The position numbers were made by a program, and so were the translations under genes. Shown here piece after piece: positions 56,581-64,000 of a stretch of 64,000 nucleotides of DNA; position 1 is the stretch's first letter, and every line of letters begins with the position of its first letter. The notes beneath the pieces are model-generated. The model worked only from the letters and a program-made list of their open reading frames with translations, was not told the DNA's origin and ran no database searches. Origin of the DNA: Streptomyces sp. MJM8645 (GTDB lineage Bacteria; Actinomycetota; Actinomycetes; Streptomycetales; Streptomycetaceae); assembly GCF_001625365.1 (NCBI RefSeq), contig NZ_LJJF01000001.1, positions 4,041,001-4,105,000 on the forward strand. Direction: 5' to 3'.

Positions 56581-57347
56581 TCCGGGGAGTCGGGTGGGTG
56601 ATCGCCGGGGGGCCGGTGATGGTGGCCGGTGTGGTGCTGGTGCGCGGGTGGGCGCGACAACGGCGTTTGTTCGGGCGGGTGTTGGTGCGGGTGCCGCCGG
56701 CATCTGGCGGTCGTGGTCGTGGTCGTGGTGGCGGGCGTTGGCGGCCTGTGGCCCTGGCCGTGGGTGCCGGGGCCGGCGCGACGGTGTTGCTCGGTGGCGC
56801 CGTCGGGGTGGTCGTCGGGGCGCTGCTGGCGGCGGGCGTGCACCGGTGGTCGGCCCGGGTACGGTCCCCGACGGAGCGGCGGGCGGTCCTGGAGGAGGAG
56901 CTGCTGACCAGGCAACTCCCGCTGAGTGCCGAGCTGTTGGCGGCCTGCCTCGGTTCGGCGGCCTCACCCTCGGCCGCGGTGTCGGCGGTCGGCCGGAGCG
57001 TGGGGGTACCGATGGGGCCCCGGCTGGTCGCGATCGGTGCCGAACTGGCCCTGGGCGCACCGCCGGAACTGTGCTGGAGCCGTCTGGGCGAGCAGCACCC
57101 GTCGCTGGCCCCGCTGGCCCGCTGCCTGGTCCGGACGAGCCTCGGCGGGGCTCCGGCGGCCGGGCCCTTGATCGGGCTCGCGCAGGGGCGGCGGACGGCG
57201 GCGGCCCGGGCGGCCCAAGCCCGGGTCCGCCGGGCGGGGGTGCTCGCCACCGCTCCGCTCGGGCTCTGCTTCCTCCCGGCCTTCGTCCTGATCGGCGTGG
57301 TGCCGGTCGTCATCGGCCTCACCACCCGCTTCGCCCAGGGCGGGTGA
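56577..57347 (+). CDS. tadC: TadC-type type II secretion F-domain membrane protein
   Basis: 256 residues starting with GTG. Two N-terminal membrane helices (VIAGGPVMVAGVVLV; VGAGAGATVLLGGAVGVVVGALLAAGV), a T2SSF helical domain (RQLPLSAELLAACLGSAASPSAAVSAVGRSV, LARCLVRTSLGGAPAAGPL) and a C-terminal hydrophobic pair (LGLCFLPAFVLIGVVPVVIGL). Partner of TadB. Followed by a 130-bp gap before the pilin gene. Confidence 0.83.
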   Translation: MIRGVGWVIAGGPVMVAGVVLVRGWARQRRLFGRVLVRVPPASGGRGRGRGGGRWRPVALAVGAGAGATVLLGGAVGVVVGALLAAGVHRWSARVRSPTERRAVLEEELLTRQLPLSAELLAACLGSAASPSAAVSAVGRSVGVPMGPRLVAIGAELALGAPPELCWSRLGEQHPSLAPLARCLVRTSLGGAPAAGPLIGLAQGRRTAAARAAQARVRRAGVLATAPLGLCFLPAFVLIGVVPVVIGLTTRFAQGG

Positions 57348-57480
57348 ACGCGGGGCCGCGCCAAGCGGATCGGCGGCGGAGCCGTGGGCAGCGGCGTCGG
57401 CGGCAGCCGCGTAGGAGGCATCGGGGACATCGGTATGGCGGGACATCGGTATTTCGGAATTTCGGAGACAGGAGAGATTC

Positions 57481-57753
57481 ATGACCGCAGTGATCGCAAC
57501 GAGGCCCGGCAGCGGGCGCGCGCTCCGTCAGGCGCCCGGGGTGTGGCGGCGCAGGAGCCGCTGGGCGGCCCGCCGGATGCGCGGGATGGCCCGGAGCCGG
57601 GGCCGGTCGGACGCCGGGATGACCACGGCGGAATACGCCGTCGGCACCTTGGCCGCGTGTGCCCTCGCGGCCGGGCTGTACAAGGTGGTGACCAGCGCGA
57701 CCATCATGGGGGCGTTGACCGATTCACTGGAACGGGCGCTTCATGCGACCTAG
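57481..57753 (+). CDS. Flp-type pilin, DUF4244 protein
   Basis: 90 residues. A long basic leader of 46 residues ends in SDAG, followed by MTTAEYAVGTLAACALAAGLYKVVTS: prepilin cleavage after Gly46, Glu at +5 and Tyr at +6 as in Flp pilins, then the hydrophobic helix. This is the major pilin candidate of the Tad system. The leader is longer than in classical Flp (about 15-20). Well-placed ATG after GGAGA. It overlaps the start of the TadE gene by 11 bp. Confidence 0.85.
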   Translation: MTAVIATRPGSGRALRQAPGVWRRRSRWAARRMRGMARSRGRSDAGMTTAEYAVGTLAACALAAGLYKVVTSATIMGALTDSLERALHAT

Positions 57754-58390
57754 CGACCGTCCACGAACTCCCGCCTGCGCGGCGGCGTTGGGGAACGCGT
57801 CTCGTCGCGTTGCCGTCGGCCGGCAGGCGTCCCCCGGCCTTCGGCCGGGAGGTGCCCCCTCCGCTGCCGTTCGGTGCGCGCACCCCGACACCGCCGCGCA
57901 CCGCCTCCGGGCGGATGGCAGGAGGCCGAAGGCTTGCCCTGGCCTGGCGGCGGCACGTGGTGGCGGGCGGGCGCGGTCGCTGCGGCCGGGCCGTCGCGGC
58001 GATGCGGGCTTCGTCACGGCGGAGACCGCGGTGGCCCTGCCGGCGCTCGTCCTGCTCGCGGCGATGCTGATCTGGGGCGTACTGGCGGCGGCCGCGCAGA
58101 TCCGCTGTGTGGACGCGGCCCGGGTCGGGGCCAGGGCGGCTGCACGCGGGGAGACGGACGCCGCCGAACTCGCCCGCGCGGCCGCGCCGCCGGGAGCTCA
58201 GGTGCGGGTGGCGATGGCGGCGGAGGTGGTGCGGGTGGAGGTGGACGCGCCGTGCGGGGCGCCGGGCAGGCTCGGCGGGCTGCTCGCGGTACGGCTGGGC
58301 GCGACCGCGGTGGCGGCGCGGGAGGACACCCTCGTGGGGGTCACGGGAGGAGCGGGAATCGCGGGAGGTGGTGGTTCATGGCCGACCTGA
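57743..58390 (+). CDS. tadE: TadE-type pseudopilin
   Basis: 215 residues. The TadE signature DAGFVTAETAVALPALVLLAAMLIWGVLAAAAQIRCVDAARVGA begins at about residue 87, with a prepilin-like site before FVTAE. The 86-residue leader is unusually long, Arg/Ala/Pro-rich and contains a palindromic stretch (57831-57850) typical of intergenic repeats, so part of it may be an insertion or the true start may be a rare codon further in. No in-frame ATG/GTG lies between. Overlaps its neighbours at both ends. Confidence 0.75.
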   Translation: MRPSDRPRTPACAAALGNASRRVAVGRQASPGLRPGGAPSAAVRCAHPDTAAHRLRADGRRPKACPGLAAARGGGRARSLRPGRRGDAGFVTAETAVALPALVLLAAMLIWGVLAAAAQIRCVDAARVGARAAARGETDAAELARAAAPPGAQVRVAMAAEVVRVEVDAPCGAPGRLGGLLAVRLGATAVAAREDTLVGVTGGAGIAGGGGSWPT

Positions 58391-58878
58391 CCGGGGTGCG
58401 GTCGGGGGCGCGGCGGTGGGCGAGGACTCGTACCGCCCGGGCGGCCGCCGTCGGCGGGCGCGGGCCGGACGCCGGTTCGGCGACGGTCTGGCTGCTCGCC
58501 CTGGCGATGCTCGGCACGGCGGTCTTCGCCGGGACGATCGCGGTCGGAGCGGTGGTCGCCGCGCGGCACCGGGCCGAGTCGGCCGCCGACCTGGCGGCGC
58601 TCGCGGCCGCGGACCGGCTGCTGCTGGACCCGGACGGCGGGTGCGGGCGGGCCGAGGGGATCGCCGCCGCGCAGGGCGCCGGTCTGGTGTCCTGCACGGT
58701 GGACCGGACGGGGGACGCCGTCGAGGTGGTGGCCGAGGTGACGGTCGGTGGGCTGCCGGCGCGTCTGCCGGTCGGCCCGGCGCGGGCGAGGGCGCGGGCC
58801 GGGCCGGTGCGGGCCGCGGTCACCGCCGCCGAGGACGGCCTCGGCGGGCCGACCGGCGGATCGGCGGCGGGCTCATGA
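58378..58878 (+). CDS. TadE-like secreted pseudopilin (Rv3654c type)
   Basis: 166 residues. Basic leader, then GPDAGSATVWLLALAMLGTAVFAGTIAVGAVVAARHRAESAADLAALAAADRLL, the helicase/secretion-neighbourhood TadE-like pattern of actinobacteria. Two Cys (GGCGRAEG and SCTVDRT) may form a disulfide outside the cell. Last gene of the operon; it runs 6 bp into the 3' end of the convergent helicase gene, exactly the arrangement that gives the family its name. Confidence 0.8.
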   Translation: MADLTGVRSGARRWARTRTARAAAVGGRGPDAGSATVWLLALAMLGTAVFAGTIAVGAVVAARHRAESAADLAALAAADRLLLDPDGGCGRAEGIAAAQGAGLVSCTVDRTGDAVEVVAEVTVGGLPARLPVGPARARARAGPVRAAVTAAEDGLGGPTGGSAAGS

Positions 58879-61392
58879 GCCGGTCGGCGGCCCACCGTCC
58901 GCGCTCGGCTCGGGCTTCGCCCCGGAGTCCTTCTCGGGGTCCGTCTCGTGGTCCGTTTCGGAGCTCGCTGAGGGGTCCGCTGAAGGGCCTGTTGAGGAGT
59001 CTGCTGAGGGAGCCGCCGCTCCAGGGTCCACTGAGGGGTCCGCCGTCGTGGAGCCTGCCGTCCTGGCGCCTGCCGTCGTGGGGGCGCCGGCCAGCAGGAC
59101 GTCCAGCAGTTGGACGGCTGCGGCCTTGTCCAGCGGCTCGTTCCCGTTGCCGCACTTGGGTGACTGGACGCAGGACGGGCAGCCGCGCTCGCACTCGCAG
59201 GAGGCGATCGCCTCGCGCGTGGCCGTCAGCCACTCGACGGCCCGCTGGAAGCCGCGTTCGGCGAAGCCGGCCCCGCCCGGGTGGCCGTCGTAGACGAACA
59301 CGGTGGGCAGTTCGGTGTCGGGGTGCAGCGGGACGGAGACGCCGCCGATGTCCCAGCGGTCGCAGGTGGCGAACAGCGGCAGCAGGCCGATCGAGGCGTG
59401 TTCGGCGGCGTGGGCGGCGCCGGGCAGCTGGTCGAGCGGAAGGTCCGCGTCCAGCAGCTGGTCCTCGGTGACGGACCACCAGACCGCGCGGGTGCGCAGC
59501 GTGCGGGGCGGCAGGTCGAGCTTGCTCTCGCCCATGATCTCCCCGGTGGAGATCCGCTTCCGGAGGTAGCCGACCACCTGGTTGACCACCTCCACCGAAC
59601 CGAAGCTGAGCCGGCCCTCGCCCCAGGGAACGGTGGTGTCGGTGTCGAGCACGGAGATGGAGGTGATGTCGCGGGCGGCCGTGGTGTACGGCGGGTCGGC
59701 CGGCTCGACCAGGGCGACCGAGTTCTCCAGGTCGAGTTCCCGGACCAGGAAGGTGCGGCCCTGGTGCAGGTGGACGGCCCCGGTGTGGACGGTGGTGTGG
59801 GCGGCCGCGGCGTCCACCGTGCCGAGCAGGCGACCGGTGTCGGCCTCGACGATCTGTACCGGGCTGCCGCCGCTGCCCCGCAGGTCGACGGCGTCGGCCG
59901 CGCGTTCGCGGCGGGTCCAGTACCAGGAGCCGTCGCTGCGCCGGCGCAGCAGGCCGCGCCGTTCCAGGACGGGCAGCAGCGGTGCGGTGGAGGGGCCGAA
60001 CAGCTCCAGGTCGGCGTCGGTGAGCGGGAGTTCGGCGGCTGCCGCGCACAGGTGCGGCGCGAGCACGTGGGGGTTGTCCGGATCGAGCACGGTGGCTTCG
60101 ACGGGCGCCGCGAACAGCGCCTCCGGGTGGTGCACCAGGTAGGTGTCCAGCGGGTCGTCCCGGGCGATCAGGACGGCCAGTGCGCCCTGGGCCTCGCGGC
60201 CCGCCCGCCCGGCCTGCTGCCAGAGCGAGGCCCGGGTGCCGGGGTAGCCGGCCATCAGGACGGCGTCGAGGCCGGAGACGTCGACGCCGAGTTCGAGAGC
60301 GGAGGTGGAGGCGAGTCCGAGCAGCCGGCCGGTGTGCAGCGCGCGTTCCAGGGCCCGGCGTTCGTCGGCGAGGTAGCCGCCGCGGTAGGCGGCCACCCGG
60401 TCGGCGAGCGGTCGGCCGAGCTGGTCCTGGGTCTGGAGGGCGACGAGTTCGGCGGCCCGGCGGGAGCGGACGAAGACGACGGTGCGGGTCTGGCGCTCGA
60501 CCAGGTCGGTCAGCAGGTGCGCGGCCTCGGCGGTGGCCGTGCGGCGGACGGGCGCGCCGTGTTCGCCGACGTTCTCGGTCAGCGGCGGCTCCCAGAGGCC
60601 GAAGACCATCGGTCCGCGCGGCGAGGCGTCCTCGGTGACCGCCTGGGCGGGCAGGCCGGTCAGGCGCTCGGCGGTGGCGGCCGGGTCGGCGGTGGTGGCG
60701 GAGGCGAGCAGGAAGGTGGGTGACGAACCGTATCGGGCGCAGATGCGGCGCAGCCGCCGGAGCACCTGGGCGACGTGCGAGCCGAACACGCCCCGGTAGC
60801 TGTGGCACTCGTCGACGACCACGTAGCGCAGCACCTTGAGGAAGGAGGCCCAGCGGGCGTGGGCGGGCAGGATGCCGCGGTGCAGCATGTCCGGGTTGGT
60901 GAGCACGTACGAGGCGTACTGGCGGACCCACTCGCGTTCCTCGGGCGGGGTGTCGCCGTCGTAGAGGGCGGGTCGGACCCGGGGCGGGGCGAGTTCGGCG
61001 GCCCGGCGGCGCTGGTCGGCGGCGAGCGCCTTGGTCGGGGCGAGGTAGAGCGCGGTGGCGCCGCGGCCGTTGCGGGCCTCGGTGCCGTCCAGCAGGTCGC
61101 TGAGGACCGGGGCCAGGTAGCCGAGCGACTTGCCCGAGGCGGTGCCTGTGGCGATCACCACAGTCTGACCGCTTTTGGCCAGATTCATCGCTTCTGCCTG
61201 GTGCGCCCAGGGCTGCTCCACGCCGACGGCGAGGGCGGCGGCCACGATCTCGGGCCGGATCGACTCGGGCCACGGCGCATAACGCGCAGGTCGGGCGGGA
61301 AGGTGCTCCGTATGGGTGAGCCGGTCGGACCGCCCCCGGCTGGTGGACAGGGTCGTGAGCAGTGCCTCGGGCAGGCTGTGTCGGGGCGGCAT
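58873..61392 (-). CDS. DEAD/DEAH-box helicase with DUF1998 domain
   Basis: 839-residue superfamily 2 helicase. Motif I VIATGTASGKSLGYLAPVL, motif II VVVDECHSYRG (DECH variant), motif III LLASATT, motif VI QQAGRAGREAQG. The C-terminal DUF1998 domain carries a four-Cys cluster (SCECERGCPSCVQSPKCG) and is followed by a Ser/Asp/Pro/Thr-rich tail of about 70 residues. Homologous to the actinobacterial helicase encoded beside tadE-like genes; the mycobacterial group has been linked to DNA repair. Start chosen at ATG before PPRHSLPEALL. Confidence 0.9.
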   Translation of the reverse strand: MPPRHSLPEALLTTLSTSRGRSDRLTHTEHLPARPARYAPWPESIRPEIVAAALAVGVEQPWAHQAEAMNLAKSGQTVVIATGTASGKSLGYLAPVLSDLLDGTEARNGRGATALYLAPTKALAADQRRRAAELAPPRVRPALYDGDTPPEEREWVRQYASYVLTNPDMLHRGILPAHARWASFLKVLRYVVVDECHSYRGVFGSHVAQVLRRLRRICARYGSSPTFLLASATTADPAATAERLTGLPAQAVTEDASPRGPMVFGLWEPPLTENVGEHGAPVRRTATAEAAHLLTDLVERQTRTVVFVRSRRAAELVALQTQDQLGRPLADRVAAYRGGYLADERRALERALHTGRLLGLASTSALELGVDVSGLDAVLMAGYPGTRASLWQQAGRAGREAQGALAVLIARDDPLDTYLVHHPEALFAAPVEATVLDPDNPHVLAPHLCAAAAELPLTDADLELFGPSTAPLLPVLERRGLLRRRSDGSWYWTRRERAADAVDLRGSGGSPVQIVEADTGRLLGTVDAAAAHTTVHTGAVHLHQGRTFLVRELDLENSVALVEPADPPYTTAARDITSISVLDTDTTVPWGEGRLSFGSVEVVNQVVGYLRKRISTGEIMGESKLDLPPRTLRTRAVWWSVTEDQLLDADLPLDQLPGAAHAAEHASIGLLPLFATCDRWDIGGVSVPLHPDTELPTVFVYDGHPGGAGFAERGFQRAVEWLTATREAIASCECERGCPSCVQSPKCGNGNEPLDKAAAVQLLDVLLAGAPTTAGARTAGSTTADPSVDPGAAAPSADSSTGPSADPSASSETDHETDPEKDSGAKPEPSADGGPPTGS

Positions 61393-61613
61393 GAGGACCC
61401 AGTGTGTCACCGGCGTGACGGAGAATCGTCGTAAGCCATCGTGCGGGCATGGTCGCAGGTGGTTGAATGTGGCCGTGACGGCCGGATGGCCGTGGGTCGC
61501 AGCGCCGAGGCTTGCCACGTGTGGCTGGGCGCGCCCGGGCTCGCGACCATGCGGTGGCGGCCGGCCGGCCGAGGATCGCACATGACGTAGCAAGGCAAGG
61601 TGCTGGAGGTTCC

Positions 61614-61955
61614 GTGGACCTGTCCCTGTCGACCCGTTCAGTCGGCGATCGTACGGTCGTCGAGGTTGGCGGCGAGATCGATGTGTACACCGCCCCGAAG
61701 CTGCGGGAGCAGCTGGTCGAGCTCGTCAACGACGGCAAGTACCACCTCGTCGTCGACATGGAAGGCGTTGACTTCCTCGACTCGACCGGCCTCGGTGTGC
61801 TGGTGGGCGGTCTGAAGCGGGTGCGTGCCCACGAGGGCTCGCTGCGCCTGGTCTGCAACCAGGAGCGCATCCTGAAGATTTTCCGCATCACCGGCCTGAC
61901 CAAGGTCTTCCCGATCCACACCTCGGTGGACGACGCGGTCAACGCGACCGACTGA
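61614..61955 (+). CDS. bldG: Anti-sigma factor antagonist BldG
   Basis: 113-residue STAS-domain protein. DLSLSTRSVGDRTVVEVGGEIDVYTAPKLREQL, then VVDMEGVDFLDSTGLGVLVGG with the phosphorylatable Ser in DSTGLGVL. Length and sequence match Streptomyces BldG, needed for aerial growth and antibiotics, which is phosphorylated by its anti-sigma partner. GTG start with GGAGG 5 nt upstream. The partner gene follows 165 bp later. Confidence 0.93.
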   Translation: MDLSLSTRSVGDRTVVEVGGEIDVYTAPKLREQLVELVNDGKYHLVVDMEGVDFLDSTGLGVLVGGLKRVRAHEGSLRLVCNQERILKIFRITGLTKVFPIHTSVDDAVNATD

Positions 61956-62120
61956 CGCGGCCGGGCCGGCCCGTGCCCGTGGAGGCCGGCCCGTTCGTTC
62001 CAAGCGTCCGGGATGCCGGGGCCTGCGGGCCCCGGTGCTTCCCGGCCGCCCCGGGGCCGGTTCCGCCGGCCCGCAGGGGCCGCATCGTCGGCCCTGGTCG
62101 GAGCACCCCGAAGGGGAGAG

Positions 62121-62540
62121 ATGGCAACCGTCGAACTTCGATTCAGTGCGCTTCCGGAGCACGTGCGAACGGCCCGGCTGGTCGCCGCGGCTGTCGCGAG
62201 ACGGGCCGGGGTCGACGAGTCGGTGCTCGACGAGGTACGGCTCGCGGTCGGTGAGGCCTGCTCCCGTGCGGTCGGCCTGCACCAGCGCGGCGGCATCGGT
62301 GGCACGGTCCGGGTCGCGTTGACCGACCAGGAGAAGCGTTTCCTCATCGAGGTCGAGGACGAGGCCGGCCCCGCCGCCGTCCCGGCCCCCGGCGCCGCCG
62401 AGGGGGCGGACCCGGACGAGGACACCCTCGGCCTCGCCGTGATCACCGGTCTGGTCGAGGACCTTGAGGTCACCAACGGCACGGACGGCGGCCTGATCCG
62501 GATGAGCTGGCCGGTCTCGGTCGAGTCCGTGGTGGTCTGA
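62121..62540 (+). CDS. RsbW-like anti-sigma factor / serine kinase, BldG partner
   Basis: 139-residue GHKL ATPase of the anti-sigma kinase family. ATVELRFSALPEHVRTARLVAAAVARRAG at the start, N box DEVRLAVGEACSRAVGLHQ, G-box region DTLGLAVITGLVEDLEV. Downstream of bldG as in streptomycetes, where this protein binds and phosphorylates BldG. GGGGAGAG before the ATG. The linker VPAPGAAEGADPDED is an acidic insertion between the N and G boxes. Confidence 0.9.
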   Translation: MATVELRFSALPEHVRTARLVAAAVARRAGVDESVLDEVRLAVGEACSRAVGLHQRGGIGGTVRVALTDQEKRFLIEVEDEAGPAAVPAPGAAEGADPDEDTLGLAVITGLVEDLEVTNGTDGGLIRMSWPVSVESVVV

Positions 62541-62654
62541 GGGCCCGGCCTTCGGCGTGCCTCGTGTGCCCGGGGTGGTCCGGGCGTCGGCCCGGTCCTC
62601 TGGGACGCGTTGAAACGTTGTTGAATCTGGCGGTTCGCTGCTTCCGGCACGATC

Positions 62655-62677
62655 GGGTCCGATCGGTGATCGGACCC
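62655..62677. promoter_or_regulatory. Inverted repeat GGGTCCGATC/GATCGGACCC
   Basis: Perfect 10-bp arms with a GGT loop, 115 bp after the anti-sigma stop and 22 bp before the decayed gene. No T tract follows; either a terminator or an operator. Confidence 0.45.
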
Positions 62678-62697
62678 GTCGCGACAAGGAAGCCCCT

Positions 62698-62880
62698 GCG
62701 GATTCGCATTCTGTGGCTGGGCGCAGGCAGGACAGGCCGCCGCCATGCTGGAGGCCGCACCCACCACCGAGGCGCTCCGGGTCGAGCTGCCGATCAGCTC
62801 CTCGGTGAGCACCTGGGGCGAAGAGGTCTACTTCGGCACGCCGGTCGGCGTGCCGCGTGCCGTCCGGCCCGGCGATCCGA
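62698..62880 (+). pseudogene. Decayed cyclophilin-like (DUF3830/TM1367-type) gene
   Basis: Fragments of the fold are spread over two frames: LRIRILW (first strand, preceded by AAGGA but beginning at CTG), then after a frame change AQAGQAAAMLEAAPTTEALRV and LPISSSVSTWGEEVYFGTPVG, the family's diagnostic (N/S)TWG(D/E)EVYF motif. The C-terminal half is missing, replaced by Pro/Arg-rich codons. Reads as a pseudogene. The second frame stays open from an ATG at 62745 to 63029, but lacks the rest of the domain. Confidence 0.55.
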
Positions 62881-63025
62881 TCCGCCCGATCCGTGTCGAG
62901 CGCGCCCGAGCGGGGCCGGGCACTCGGTGGGGGCACCGGAGGTCCGGGAACCGGTCGGCAGGCGGCGGACATCGGCCGTGTAGGTTCGACGACCGAAGAC
63001 GACCGAAACCGAAAGGCTCCTCCCG

Positions 63026-63751
63026 GTGAACAAGCGACTGCTGGCCGTACCCGTCCTCGGCGCGCTGCTCGCGTTCGGCGCCGTCGGCTGCGGCGGCGAC
63101 GACAACGGCAAGCAGCTGGAGTCCTGGGCGTCGAACGTCTGTGGCTCGGCCAAGGACCCGATCGTCCAGGCGCAGGCCGCGCTCGCCGACACCGCCCAGG
63201 TGAAGACCGGCGAGACCCCGACCGAGCTGCAGAAGCGGCTCTCGACGGACATCGGGCGGCTGGCCAAGACCAACCAGGACATCGCGGCGGCCATCACCGC
63301 GGCCGGGGTGCCCAAGGTGAAGGACGGCGAGAACCTGCAGAAGGACGCCGTCGCCGAGTTGACCAAGGCGGCCGACGGCTATCAGGACATCCAGAAGAAG
63401 CTGGACGCCGTGACCAACACCGACCAGTCGAAGTTCGCGGACGGCCTGCGCAGCATCTCGGACCAGATCCAGCAGTTGGCCTCGCTGTCCACGCAGGCGC
63501 AGGGCAAGCTGCAGCGCGGCGACCTCGGCGCGGCCATGGCCAAGCAGGACGGCTGCAAGCCCGCCGCCGCGGCCCCGGGCGGCGCGTCCGCCACCCCGAG
63601 CGCCGGGGCGCCCGGCGGGACGCCCGCGCCCGGCGCGACGGACGGCGCGAGCCCGTCGACCACCCCCTCCGCGGGCACCGACACCACCCCGGCGAGCCCG
63701 CCCGCCGCCCCGCCGACCACCCCGACCACCCCCGTGCCCAGCGCGAGCTGA
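63026..63751 (+). CDS. Predicted lipoprotein with helical domain and Pro/Thr tail
   Basis: 241 residues. Signal peptide with lipobox FGAVGC (Cys22). A helical domain at about 28-175 (QLESWASNVCGSAKDPIVQAQAAL, RLAKTNQDIAAAITAAGV, GDLGAAMAKQDGCKPA) has two Cys that may pair. The C-terminal 65 residues are Ala/Pro/Thr/Ser/Gly-rich. GTG start. Its last 56 bp, including the stop codon, are exactly duplicated in tandem. Small secreted helical lipoproteins of this kind are common near bldG; function unknown. Confidence 0.8.
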   Translation: MNKRLLAVPVLGALLAFGAVGCGGDDNGKQLESWASNVCGSAKDPIVQAQAALADTAQVKTGETPTELQKRLSTDIGRLAKTNQDIAAAITAAGVPKVKDGENLQKDAVAELTKAADGYQDIQKKLDAVTNTDQSKFADGLRSISDQIQQLASLSTQAQGKLQRGDLGAAMAKQDGCKPAAAAPGGASATPSAGAPGGTPAPGATDGASPSTTPSAGTDTTPASPPAAPPTTPTTPVPSAS

Positions 63752-63807
63752 GCCCGCCCGCCGCCCCGCCGACCACCCCGACCACCCCCGTGCCCAGCGC
63801 GAGCTGA
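63694..63807. repeat. Exact 56-bp tandem duplication over the lipoprotein stop codon
   Basis: The unit beginning GCCCGCCCGCCGCCCCGCCG (63696-63751) is repeated without a mismatch at 63752-63807. The period is not a multiple of three, but the first copy ends with TGA, so the second copy is untranslated. Confidence 0.9.
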
Positions 63808-63945
63808 GCCCGGGGCCGTCGGGCCGGCCGCCCCGGCGCCGGTCCGGAGGGTGCCCGACCCTGCCCCCGACCCGCCCCCGAAGACGGCCCCCGACCCGCC
63901 CCGGACCCGGCGGCCGCCCGGTCCGGGGCGGGGGACAATGGCGGG

Positions 63946-64000
63946 GTGATCAGTAGCCCCGTTCTCGACCAGACCCGCCTCGCCAAGTTGCGTGAGGCGC
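63946..64000 (+). CDS. Start of a further gene (cut by window edge)
   Basis: GTG at 63946 opens ISSPVLDQTRLAKLREA, the first 18 residues only. I recall similar starts in the DUF7059/N5-glutamine methyltransferase-like proteins downstream of bldG in streptomycetes, but the fragment is too short to decide. No strong ribosome-binding site is visible. Confidence 0.4.
   Translation, partial: MISSPVLDQTRLAKLREA

Larger units (their letters stand above)
62541..63025. other. Region between anti-sigma gene and lipoprotein gene
   Basis: 485 bp. It holds a perfect 10-bp inverted repeat GGGTCCGATC-GGT-GATCGGACCC (62655-62677) and the remains of a cyclophilin-like gene (about 62698-62880). No intact gene. 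Confidence 0.6.

Overview
The window is very GC-rich, densely coded actinomycete chromosome. A wblA ortholog, the bldG/anti-sigma pair, a Crp regulator and a Tad-type pilus operon, together with GTG/TTG starts and 4-bp overlapping starts and stops, point to Streptomycetaceae (Streptomyces or Kitasatospora). This assignment rests on recalled gene content, not on a search.

Layout of the chromosomal part: the asd 3' end, an ECF sigma factor and a coupled membrane protein, SURF1, a lipoprotein and an S9 peptidase (1-5.9 kb). A DHA2 drug exporter and a SnoaL-like protein lie divergent from a large LuxR-type (LAL) regulator (6-11 kb). Then come tRNA-Pro(CGG), a metallophosphoesterase, a YqeY protein, a class A penicillin-binding protein, wblA, two ArsA-like ATPases, RidA, NUDIX, metallo-beta-lactamase-fold and crp genes (11-22.5 kb). 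Next are an amine oxidase coupled to a glutamate-cysteine-ligase-like enzyme, nth, a NUDIX gene and a MarP-like membrane protease (23-30 kb). They are followed by an alpha/beta-hydrolase fold protein lacking its nucleophile, a holin-like protein, nhaA, acs, a SulP-carbonic anhydrase fusion, a CooC-like ATPase, a degenerate Fic-like protein and a HAD phosphatase (31-43 kb).

From 43.7 to 58.9 kb lies a Tad/Flp operon on the + strand: cpaE, cpaF, a small membrane protein, tadB, tadC, a Flp-like pilin and two TadE-type pseudopilins. It is split by a 9,203-bp integrated element (45.82-55.03 kb) sitting inside the conserved His box of cpaF. The two cpaF pieces rejoin exactly in frame across a shared GGCG core to give a 449-residue ATPase, so excision would restore the gene. 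The element carries a large serine integrase, a HK97-type major capsid protein, a P27-like terminase small subunit, an XRE regulator with a DUF397 partner and a string of overlapping small genes. I see no portal, large terminase, protease, tail or lysis gene. It looks like a capsid-encoding phage satellite.

Its noncoding DNA is unusual. Three roughly 95-bp modules each have long inverted arms built from tandem 7-8 bp repeats; the arm sequence differs between modules but all surround the same core (CCCTATAG...TCT.AGGG). A 19-bp motif recurs upstream of the capsid genes, of a 76-residue gene and of the integrase. A strong intrinsic terminator lies in the capsid leader. This is the part of the window most likely to hold undescribed biology.

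The right end carries a DEAD-box/DUF1998 helicase convergent with the tad genes, bldG, its RsbW-like partner, a decayed cyclophilin-like gene, a lipoprotein with an exact 56-bp tandem duplication at its stop codon, and the start of one further gene.
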